A DNA stretch of 6,593 nt from Alphaproteobacteria bacterium (GTDB lineage Bacteria > Pseudomonadota > Alphaproteobacteria > Rhizobiales > Devosiaceae), in the NCBI GenBank assembly GCA_013152625.1, contig JAADFY010000092.1, positions 1 through 6,593 of the forward strand, read 5' to 3'. The first letter of the stretch is position 1, and every line of letters starts with the position of its first letter. A program made the translations under genes and the position numbers. The notes below the pieces were generated by a model. It saw only the letters and a list, made by a program, of their open reading frames with translations, ran no database searches and had not been told where the DNA came from. Below, in pieces: positions 1-5,365 of the stretch.

Positions 1-84
1 CCCCCCCGCCACACCTCGACCTTGCTGGTCTTTGAGGCGGTGGTGGATTGTCTGGATCAGATTGCGCTGGCCCGGGCCAGCTGA
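1..84 (+). CDS. C-terminal end of an upstream gene, probably NifU/IscU-like Fe-S scaffold protein (partial)
   Basis: An open frame enters from the left edge and ends at a TGA at 82-84, giving 27 visible residues that include RHTSTLLVFEAVVDCLDQI. From memory, the Fe-S cluster scaffold (NifU/IscU-like) proteins of Hyphomicrobiales end in a similar RHxSTxLxFxAVVDAxxQI segment and sit close to yidD and thrS. The identification rests on that short tail and on synteny. The ATG chosen for yidD lies 11 bases after this stop, so the two genes are probably co-transcribed. The reading frame is well supported; the family name is tentative. Confidence 0.5.
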   Translation, partial: PPRHTSTLLVFEAVVDCLDQIALARAS

Positions 85-95
85 CCGGGGCGGGC

Positions 96-413
96 ATGTT
101 GCGAACCGTGATGTACATTATTGATCTGCCCTTCCGGCTGGCGGCTTACGCGCTGATCACGATCTATCGATATTCGCTGTCCGCTTTTGTCGGCCGTACC
201 TGCCGGTATCTGCCCACCTGTTCAGAATTCACCCGGGATGCGATCTGGCGATTTGGCTTCTGGCCCGGGGGCTGGATGGGGCTGATGCGGATTTTGAGTT
301 GCGGGCCCGGCGGCGCCCACGGTTATGACCCGGTGCCAAAGGACGTGCCCGGCGCGGCCCGCTGGTATCTGCCCTGGCGCTATGGACGGCGCACGGGAAC
401 CGGCAAACATTAG
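96..413 (+). CDS. yidD: Membrane protein insertion efficiency factor YidD
   Basis: This 105-residue protein belongs to the YidD family (formerly DUF37), small amphipathic inner-membrane-associated proteins that assist YidC/Sec-dependent insertion of membrane proteins. The family signature is clear: a hydrophobic N-terminal stretch (about residues 7-32), then CRYLPTCSEF at 36-45, a Gly/Trp-rich segment (GFWPGGWMGLMR, 54-65), and a third Cys in SCGPGGAHGYDPVP (68-81). The C-terminal RWYLPWRY (89-96) is typical of rhizobial members. The ATG at 96 was preferred because it follows the upstream stop; the frame is open back to a TTG at 48, but that start would overlap the upstream gene. ATG 111 is a second possibility. 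The ribosome binding site is weak (GGGGCGGG). Many bacteria carry yidD beside rnpA; here it lies between the putative Fe-S scaffold gene and thrS. Confidence 0.93.
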   Translation: MLRTVMYIIDLPFRLAAYALITIYRYSLSAFVGRTCRYLPTCSEFTRDAIWRFGFWPGGWMGLMRILSCGPGGAHGYDPVPKDVPGAARWYLPWRYGRRTGTGKH

Positions 414-418
414 CCGGT
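399..418 (+). repeat. Small inverted repeat across the yidD stop codon
   Basis: ACCGGC at 399-404 and GCCGGT at 413-418 are perfect complements separated by an 8-base loop that contains most of the yidD stop codon. The stem could form an RNA hairpin at the end of the yidD message. No T-run follows it, so it does not look like a classical intrinsic terminator, and it may be chance in GC-rich DNA. Confidence 0.25.
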
Positions 419-480
419 GGCAAAAGCCCGTTGGCAAACCGGGTTAAATCGGGTTAGTGCACGAATATAAATCGTAACCA

Positions 481-512
481 CGCCCCCCGGCGGGGCGGAT
501 AATTTTCTGGAG
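481..512 (+). promoter_or_regulatory. GC-rich hairpin and ribosome binding site in the thrS leader
   Basis: CGCCCC (481-486) pairs perfectly with GGGGCG (492-497) around a 5-base loop. It is followed by ATAATTTTCT and then the thrS Shine-Dalgarno GGAG at 509-512, seven bases before the ATG at 520. A stem followed by four Ts resembles a short intrinsic terminator; one this close to the start could also modulate thrS translation. E. coli thrS is known to be autoregulated through leader structures bound by ThrRS, but this hairpin is not shown to be homologous. A TATAAA at 466-471 with a poor -35 match (TTAAAT, 444-449) is the only promoter candidate in the gap. Confidence 0.35.
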
Positions 513-519
513 CAGACAC

Positions 520-2481
520 ATGATTACGGTCAATTTTCCCGATGGCGCCACCCGTGATTATTCGGACGGCACCACCGGTACCGCCGTGGTTGAGGGGATC
601 TCGAAATCCCTGGCCAAAAAGACCGTGGCCATGCGCGTTAACGGCGAGCTTGCCGATCTCTCGGACCCGCTCACCGACGGGGTGGCGCTGGAATTTGTAT
701 TGCGCGATGACCCCTCTGCCCTTGAACTGATCCGGCATGATGCCGCCCATGTTCTGGCCGAGGCAGTGCAGGAAATCTGGCCGCAAACCCAGGTCACCAT
801 CGGACCGGTGATCGAGAACGGGTTCTATTATGATTTTGCCCGCGATGAGCCGTTTTCCGAGGACGATCTGCGCCAGATCGAAAAGAAAATGACCCAGATC
901 ATTCAGCGCGGGGCCCGGTTTACCAAAGAAATCTGGGATCGCGATGAGGCAAAACGGGTATTCAAGGCCAAAGGCGAGCACTACAAGATCGAACTGATCG
1001 ACGCTATTCCCCTCGATCAGGACCTTAAAATTTATAAACAGGGCCAGTGGTTTGACCTGTGCCGGGGCCCCCATATGCGCACCGTGCGTGATGTGGGCAA
1101 TGCGTTCAAACTGACCAAAGTGGCCGGGGCCTATTGGCGCGGGGATGCAAAAAACGCCGTCCTCAGCCGCATTTACGGCACCGCTTTTGCCTCAAAGGCC
1201 GAGCTTGCAGCGCATCTGCATATGCTCGCGGAGGCCGAAAAGCGCGATCATCGCAAGATCGGTCGGGAACTCGATCTGTTTCATTTTCAGGAGGAGGCCC
1301 AGGGTTCCGTTTTCTGGCACCCGAAGGGCTTTGTCATTTACAACCAGATCGAGGCCTATATTCGCCGGCGGCTGAACGATGCGGGCTATCGCGAGGTCAA
1401 AACCCCGCAACTGCTCGACCATAAGCTGTGGCAGCAGTCCGGCCATTGGGAGAAATTCCGCGCCTCGATGTTTGTGGTCCCCGACGAAGTACCTTCCACC
1501 GACGACGACCAGCCCGTTCTTTCGGGCACCGCCAATCTCTTGGCCTTAAAACCCATGAACTGCCCCGCCCATGTGCAGATTTTCAAGCAGGGCATAAAAT
1601 CATACCGCGACCTGCCCATCCGCATGGCCGAATTCGGCTGCTGCCACCGAAACGAGGCCCATGGGGCGCTGCACGGGCTGATGCGGGTTCGCCAGATGAC
1701 CCAGGATGATGCCCATATTTTCTGCCGCACCGATCAGGTCACCGACGAGACCAAGAAATTTTGCGACCTGCTCGACCGGGTCTATGCGGATTTCGGGTTC
1801 AGCGATGTTTCCATTCTGCTTGCCACCCGGCCCGAATTGCGCACCGGCGATGATGAAACCTGGGATCTGGCCGAAAAATCCCTTGAGGAAGCCCTGCGGG
1901 CCACGGGCCGCGACTTTGCAATCAATGAAGGCGAGGGTGCTTTTTATGGGCCCAAACTGGAGTTCAACCTCAAAGACGCCATTGGCCGGTCCTGGCAGTG
2001 CGGCACCCTGCAGCTTGATTTTGGCACCCCCGAACGGCTCGATGCCTCCTATATTGCCGAGGATGGCTCCCGCCAGCGCCCGGTCATGCTCCATCGGGCT
2101 GTGCTGGGAACCCTGGAGCGGTTCATCGGCATTTTAATTGAAAACCATGCCGGGCGGATGCCCATTTGGCTGGCGCCGGTGCAGGTTGTGGTCGCCACCA
2201 TTGTTTCAGAGGCCGACGAAGCCGCGCTGGCGCTTGTGGACAAATTACGCGCCGCCGGCTTGCGGGCCGAGCCCGATTTGCGCAACGAAAAAATCAATTA
2301 CAAGGTGCGCGAGCATTCGGTGCAAAAAGTGCCGGTAATCGCCGTGCTGGGTAAACGCGAGGCCGAGGAGGGCACCGTTTCGGTGCGTCGTCTGGGGGCG
2401 GAGGGTTCAGTGTCTGTCACGGTGGATGAGTTGGTCAAAGAACTGGTTGGCGAAGCCACGCCGCCCGACCTTGATATCTGA
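520..2481 (+). CDS. thrS: Threonyl-tRNA synthetase
   Basis: This cytoplasmic class II synthetase charges tRNA-Thr with threonine and hydrolyses mischarged Ser-tRNA-Thr. At 653 residues it is full length (E. coli 642). Domains in order: TGS (about 1-61); editing/SAD domain (about 62-235) with HDAAH giving H73 and H77, and CRGPH giving C181 and H185; catalytic core (about 240-545); HGTP anticodon-binding domain (about 548-645). The zinc ligands that recognise threonine are present: C348 in MNCPAH, H399 in DDAHIF and H525 in MLHRAV. Motif 2 carries R377 in CCHRNE and motif 3 carries R534. An insert of about 14 residues before KPMNCP (about 325-342), relative to E. coli, is typical of alphaproteobacterial ThrRS. 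In motif 2 the usual NEP reads NEA at residue 380, a mild variation. The ATG has a good GGAG seven bases upstream. The enzyme appears intact. Confidence 0.98.
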   Translation: MITVNFPDGATRDYSDGTTGTAVVEGISKSLAKKTVAMRVNGELADLSDPLTDGVALEFVLRDDPSALELIRHDAAHVLAEAVQEIWPQTQVTIGPVIENGFYYDFARDEPFSEDDLRQIEKKMTQIIQRGARFTKEIWDRDEAKRVFKAKGEHYKIELIDAIPLDQDLKIYKQGQWFDLCRGPHMRTVRDVGNAFKLTKVAGAYWRGDAKNAVLSRIYGTAFASKAELAAHLHMLAEAEKRDHRKIGRELDLFHFQEEAQGSVFWHPKGFVIYNQIEAYIRRRLNDAGYREVKTPQLLDHKLWQQSGHWEKFRASMFVVPDEVPSTDDDQPVLSGTANLLALKPMNCPAHVQIFKQGIKSYRDLPIRMAEFGCCHRNEAHGALHGLMRVRQMTQDDAHIFCRTDQVTDETKKFCDLLDRVYADFGFSDVSILLATRPELRTGDDETWDLAEKSLEEALRATGRDFAINEGEGAFYGPKLEFNLKDAIGRSWQCGTLQLDFGTPERLDASYIAEDGSRQRPVMLHRAVLGTLERFIGILIENHAGRMPIWLAPVQVVVATIVSEADEAALALVDKLRAAGLRAEPDLRNEKINYKVREHSVQKVPVIAVLGKREAEEGTVSVRRLGAEGSVSVTVDELVKELVGEATPPDLDI

Positions 2482-2518
2482 AAGCCGGATTTGCCGCCGG
2501 TGAGGCGAAAACGCACCT
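2482..2518. terminator. Convergent 37-bp gap with weak hairpin
   Basis: This gap separates the stop codons of thrS (plus) and the secreted-protein gene (minus). The only structure seen is a 4-bp GC stem, CGCC 2495-2498 with GGCG 2504-2507, followed by AAAA on the plus strand, which is a U-run ahead of the stem on the minus transcript. It is too weak to call a real terminator. Transcription from one or both sides may end within the opposing gene. Confidence 0.15.
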
Positions 2519-3508
2519 TCAATTCAGACCGGTTACCACTTCAACATCCGTGGGCCGGCCGGCCAGAATCTGAAAATCCCGGTTGAATACCCGGGTGCCC
2601 AGTTTGGCAATGACCGTATATTCGCCTTCCGCCAGCACCAGATTTCCAAAAGCGCCAATGGCGGTAAAAAGTGTTTCACCCTCAAAATCGAGGACTGACC
2701 ATTCGGTATCGGCAATGGCCTCTCCGCCCGGTTCGGACACCAGCTTGAGGGTGACCTGGGCCGCCTTGTGATAAAGCGTGGCTTCGGTCAACTGGCCCGG
2801 CTCAACGCGAATATCGGCCCGGACCACCGCGTTGATATTGCCAAATGTCGAGGTGACTTTATAGACCCCGCTGACCAGATTGACCATTTCCCCCGGTGCG
2901 ACCGCACTGGCAACGGCGGGCAGATCATCGTCGGTCTCGGCGGGGGCGATGGTAAATCCAAGCTGGCCGGCCGGTATGGGTACATCGCCGGATATGAAGG
3001 CACTTAGCCGCAATCCGCCCACATCGAGAATGATCGAGCGTTCATTTGTACCCCGTTCAACCACCAGCTTGTCCGAAACCTGGGCGCGCCCGTAAGAAAC
3101 GTGGGCAACATATTCCCCCGGTACCAGCAAGAACGATGCCACCGCCTCGCTGGATTTGGCCAGAAGGCCCAATTCGCCGCGTTCGTTGGGTTTGGTATCA
3201 TATATTCGCCAGACCAGCCCGGAGGGAATGGTGGCGCCCCCCTCAACCACCCGGGCGAACAGGGTAACAGGCTGCGGCGCCTGGGGGGCCAGGGAGGCGG
3301 CGGGCAGGGCGGTGGCGCTGGTATCGGGCAGGGGTTCAGTGCCCGGCGTCGGGCCTGTTTCGGCGCCATCCGGGTTCTGGCCATCGGCTACCATCAGCTC
3401 GCCGTTGGCCAGGGCGTCGGGGCGGGGCGGCGGAACCGGGGCGTCGGAGCTGGCCAACGCGGTTGCGGTGGCCAGACCAAGCACGACGAGAATCAATAAA
3501 TGGCGCAT
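2519..3508 (-). CDS. Secreted protein with three beta-sandwich repeats, function unknown
   Basis: I do not recognise a named family for this 329-residue protein. The N-terminus is a clear Sec signal peptide: MRH, a hydrophobic stretch at 4-18, and a likely cleavage after ALA at 19. A Pro/Ala-rich low-complexity linker (about 22-80, starting PVPPPRP) follows, a style common in alphaproteobacterial periplasmic proteins. The rest consists of three diverged units of about 80 residues (roughly 81-165, 168-250, 252-329). Each has a central turn-plus-strand motif: LVPGEYVAHVSYG (128-140), LVSGVYKVTSTFG (211-223), LAEGEYTVIAKLG (292-304). Each then has a hydrophobic pair and a V/L-x-x-G turn. This pattern resembles Ig/transthyretin-like (carboxypeptidase-regulatory) beta-sandwiches and the C-terminal repeats of some rhizobial VWA-domain proteins. 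No catalytic residues, lipobox or transmembrane helix are seen. A binding or structural role in the periplasm is inferred. It is monocistronic here, convergent with thrS and divergent from the nitroreductase gene. Confidence 0.85.
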   Translation of the reverse strand: MRHLLILVVLGLATATALASSDAPVPPPRPDALANGELMVADGQNPDGAETGPTPGTEPLPDTSATALPAASLAPQAPQPVTLFARVVEGGATIPSGLVWRIYDTKPNERGELGLLAKSSEAVASFLLVPGEYVAHVSYGRAQVSDKLVVERGTNERSIILDVGGLRLSAFISGDVPIPAGQLGFTIAPAETDDDLPAVASAVAPGEMVNLVSGVYKVTSTFGNINAVVRADIRVEPGQLTEATLYHKAAQVTLKLVSEPGGEAIADTEWSVLDFEGETLFTAIGAFGNLVLAEGEYTVIAKLGTRVFNRDFQILAGRPTDVEVVTGLN

Positions 3509-3542
3509 ATTGGGACACTCGCGGCAAATTGTGGGGCCCGCC

Positions 3543-3570
3543 AGCCCGTATTGACACTAAAGCGGGCTTT
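3543..3570. promoter_or_regulatory. Inverted repeat and -35-like site in the divergent intergenic region
   Basis: The 135 bp between the two divergent genes contain AGCCCG (3543-3548) paired with CGGGCT (3563-3568), and a nested palindrome AAAGC-GG-GCTTT (3559-3570). A perfect TTGACA at 3551-3556 lies inside the larger repeat and could be a plus-strand -35 for the nitroreductase gene, but no good -10 is seen 16-18 bases downstream. The arrangement would suit a repressor or activator site serving either gene, or a hairpin followed by TTT. The site is seen in the sequence; its function is a guess. Confidence 0.3.
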
Positions 3571-3643
3571 TGCACGTGGAATATGGAAAACCTGTGTCCA
3601 AGGGCTTACAATCAGGGCCGGATTTGGAATGACTGGAGAAACC

Positions 3644-4234
3644 ATGGACCGTTCCGTGGCTGACTATTTGCTGACCCGCCGTTCGGTGACCCTGCCGTTT
3701 CTGGGGGAGCCGGGACCGGACCCCAGGGCACTGAGAACCATTCTGACCATCGGTGCCCGGGTGCCCGATCATGGCAAACTGGCGCCCTGGCGTCTGATTG
3801 TATTTTCGGGGGACATGCGGGCGCGGGCCGGGGAACTACTGGCCAAAATCGCCGGGGGCCGCGACCCGAACCTGAGCGCGGAAAACCTTGAGCAGGAACG
3901 TAATCGCTTTTTGCCGGCGCCGCTTACCATTGGCGTGGTTTCAACGGCCAAAGAACATCCTAAAATTCCGATTGTCGAACAACGCCACAGCGCGGTGAAT
4001 GTTTGTTTGAACCTGTTGCACGGGGCCCATGCGACCGGGTTTGCCGGCCACTGGGTGACCCGCTGGTTTACCTATGACGCCAAGGCCAGCGCGGCCCTCG
4101 GGGCCAGCCCCCATGAGGCTTTTGTCGGTTTTGTCCATATTGGAACGCCGCAGATTGATCCCGGTGACCGGGATCGGCCCGATCTGGATGAGTTGGTGAC
4201 CGACTGGCGGCCCCCGGCGGCACTACCAGGTTAA
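3644..4234 (+). CDS. YdjA-like nitroreductase family protein (FMN-dependent oxidoreductase)
   Basis: This 196-residue protein fits the small YdjA-type nitroreductases, homodimeric cytoplasmic flavoproteins that bind FMN and use NAD(P)H to reduce nitroaromatic or other electron-poor compounds. The physiological substrate is usually unknown. Family marks: LTRRSV (10-15), whose Arg-Arg-Ser contacts the FMN phosphate in the family; ARVPDHGKLAPWRLIVF (38-54), the FMN/dimer-interface segment; and the C-terminal VGFVHIGTPQ (161-170). The Gly-Trp segment seen before the last helix in relatives reads GHWVTRWFTYD here (135-145). The start was set at ATG 3644 because GGAG at 3635-3638 is five bases upstream and family homology begins here. 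The frame is open further upstream to 3500, but that part is not protein-like and would overlap the opposite gene. The stop codon lies inside the CtrA-type box of the next gene. Confidence 0.9.
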   Translation: MDRSVADYLLTRRSVTLPFLGEPGPDPRALRTILTIGARVPDHGKLAPWRLIVFSGDMRARAGELLAKIAGGRDPNLSAENLEQERNRFLPAPLTIGVVSTAKEHPKIPIVEQRHSAVNVCLNLLHGAHATGFAGHWVTRWFTYDAKASAALGASPHEAFVGFVHIGTPQIDPGDRDRPDLDELVTDWRPPAALPG

Positions 4235-4245
4235 CCAAACGTTAA
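4231..4245 (+). promoter_or_regulatory. Perfect CtrA-type box (TTAA-N7-TTAA)
   Basis: TTAA at 4231-4234 and TTAA at 4242-4245 are separated by exactly seven bases (CCAAACG), and the second half-site continues as TTAACC. This is the full binding consensus of CtrA, the cell-cycle and motility response regulator of Alphaproteobacteria. The repeat is also visible as GTTAACC twice with an 11-bp period (4230-4236 and 4241-4247). It overlaps the nitroreductase stop codon and lies 17-35 bp before the possible starts of the SLT gene. The sequence match is certain; actual CtrA control is inferred. Confidence 0.6.
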
Positions 4246-4280
4246 CCGCGAACGGGCTTGAGTTGCATGGTGATGTATTT

Positions 4281-5264
4281 TTGCTGGAGCCTCTGAGTCG
4301 TTTGCCGGTAAATTCAATCAATGTTCCCCCTGCCGTGGAACGGGCGCTGACCCGGGCCAGTGATCGCAATGGGGTGGCGTTTGATTATCTTTTGCAGACT
4401 GCCATGCGTGAAAGCGCCCTGAACCCGGCGGCCAAGGCAAAAACCTCCAGTGCTACGGGACTGTTCCAGTTCATAGAATCCACCTGGCTTGAAGTTCTCA
4501 AGGAAGAAGGGCCGCGCCTTGGTTATGAGCAACTCGCCAACAAGATCAGTTCCGACCCCAACGGCAATTACTGGGTGGCCGATCCGGTGGACCGGTCGCA
4601 GATTTTAGCCCTGCGCAAGGATCCGGACATGGCCGCCGACATGGGCGCCGCGTTTACCCTGCGCAACGGCGAGTACCTTGAGCAAAGATTTGGCCGCCCG
4701 CCCAGCCCCGGAGAGCTGTATATTGCCCATTTTCTCGGTGCCAACGGCGCGGGCCGGTTTTTCGATGCAGGCCTGACCAGACCCGATGCCGCCGCCGCCG
4801 ATCTGTTTCCCGCCGCAGCCCGGGCCAACCGGTCGATCTTTTATGAAAACGGGGAGCCGGCATCGGTACGCGACGTTTACCTGGGGCTGGTGGCCCGACA
4901 CCGGCAATTGTCCGAGCCGGCCGAGACAGCGACCAACGTGGCGGCAGCGGGTGCGGTACCGGCTTCCGCACCGGCGGCATTTGCCGCCCAGCAGGTGGCA
5001 GAACGTATGAATGTGGGCGCCCCGCAGGTTTTAGCGGCACCGACGGCGGTTTCGTTTACCGGGTTGTACCAGCCCCCCGGCGCGAGGGGTATAGAGCCCC
5101 CCGGCGCGAGGGGAATAGAGCCCCCCGGCGCGAGGGGACAAGACCCCGATGGGCCATTGGTCCTTGGTCCGTCGCCGGCAGTAACTGAACGGCAAAATGG
5201 CGCCCCCGGGCGTCCCAGCGATGCAGAATTCGAGCGATTTTTCCAGCGCACGCCCTCTAAATAG
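4281..5264 (+). CDS. Lytic transglycosylase-like SLT-domain protein
   Basis: The N-terminal half matches the soluble lytic transglycosylase (SLT) fold, which cleaves the MurNAc-GlcNAc bond of peptidoglycan. Numbered from TTG 4281 (327 residues), the catalytic Glu is E44 in the MRESALNP motif (41-48), followed by SSATGLFQFIESTW (56-69), the usual substrate-groove motif. GELYIAHFLGANGAGRF (about 147-163) is a later conserved block. No signal peptide is present, as in other rhizobial proteins of this type, so the export route is unclear. The tail (about 215-327) is Ala/Pro-rich, contains an 8-residue tandem repeat and ends in FERFFQRTPSK, so it looks disordered. The start is uncertain because no in-frame ATG exists near the beginning. 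TTG 4281 was chosen for its GGTGAT Shine-Dalgarno (4269-4274) six bases upstream; TTG 4263, TTG 4302 and GTG 4335 are alternatives. The upstream CtrA-type box suggests a role in peptidoglycan remodelling for flagella, pili or division. Confidence 0.85.
   Translation: MLEPLSRLPVNSINVPPAVERALTRASDRNGVAFDYLLQTAMRESALNPAAKAKTSSATGLFQFIESTWLEVLKEEGPRLGYEQLANKISSDPNGNYWVADPVDRSQILALRKDPDMAADMGAAFTLRNGEYLEQRFGRPPSPGELYIAHFLGANGAGRFFDAGLTRPDAAAADLFPAAARANRSIFYENGEPASVRDVYLGLVARHRQLSEPAETATNVAAAGAVPASAPAAFAAQQVAERMNVGAPQVLAAPTAVSFTGLYQPPGARGIEPPGARGIEPPGARGQDPDGPLVLGPSPAVTERQNGAPGRPSDAEFERFFQRTPSK
5073..5144 (+). repeat. Three tandem 24-bp repeats encoding (PPGARGIE)n
   Basis: A 24-base unit beginning CCCCCCGGCGCGAGGGG is repeated three times head to tail (5073-5096, 5097-5120, 5121-5144). 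Copies 1 and 2 differ only at TATAGAG/AATAGAG; copy 3 ends ACAAGAC. The unit is a multiple of three and adds PPGARGIE, PPGARGIE and PPGARGQD to the SLT protein's tail. Each unit can also fold as CCCC paired with GGGG. This is a coding minisatellite, likely to vary in copy number by slippage. Confidence 0.95.
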
Positions 5265-5293
5265 GCACATCGAACCCACCCCGGATTTTATGG

Positions 5294-5324
5294 TGAACGC
5301 TTCGTTAAGCCTTGTGGGCTTAAC
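5294..5324. promoter_or_regulatory. Degenerate CtrA-type site and perfect 8-bp inverted repeat upstream of the DUF2336 gene
   Basis: TGAA (5294-5297), seven bases, TTAA (5305-5308) is one mismatch from the TTAA-N7-TTAA consensus. The right half-site opens a perfect inverted repeat, GTTAAGCC (5304-5311) and GGCTTAAC (5317-5324), around TTGTG. The repeat lies in the 101-bp gap after the SLT gene, 41 bases before the DUF2336 ATG. It may be an operator or a transcript hairpin; there is no T-run after it. A one-mismatch CtrA site alone is weak evidence, but the same motif class occurs upstream of the preceding gene. Confidence 0.4.
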
Positions 5325-5365
5325 TCTACCGGCGAACATTTGGTCCGGCGCGGAACCTTTCATAG

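Noticed and set aside
444..458. CtrA-like site upstream of thrS (TTAA followed by TTAG)
   Set aside because: The spacing is six bases and the second half-site is imperfect, so it does not meet the TTAA-N7-TTAA consensus.
454..1074. 206-codon open frame on the minus strand opposite the start of thrS
   Set aside because: It lies entirely over intact thrS coding sequence and shows no recognisable protein features; long antisense frames are expected in GC-rich coding DNA.
1600..2094. 164-codon minus-strand open frame inside thrS
   Set aside because: A shadow of the thrS frame, rich in Gly/Pro/Ile from reversed codons, with no domain signature.
3101..3499. 132-codon plus-strand frames opposite the secreted-protein gene
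   Set aside because: Antisense shadows, dominated by Gly/Arg/Pro from GC-rich reversed codons; the minus-strand gene has a clear signal peptide and repeats.
3500..3643. Upstream extension of the nitroreductase frame to an ATG at 3500
   Set aside because: The extension overlaps the divergent gene, crosses the intergenic region and is not family-like; ATG 3644 has a good Shine-Dalgarno.
5073..5144. Possible CRISPR-like repeats
   Set aside because: The 24-bp units are directly adjacent with no spacers and lie in frame within a gene, so this is a coding tandem repeat.
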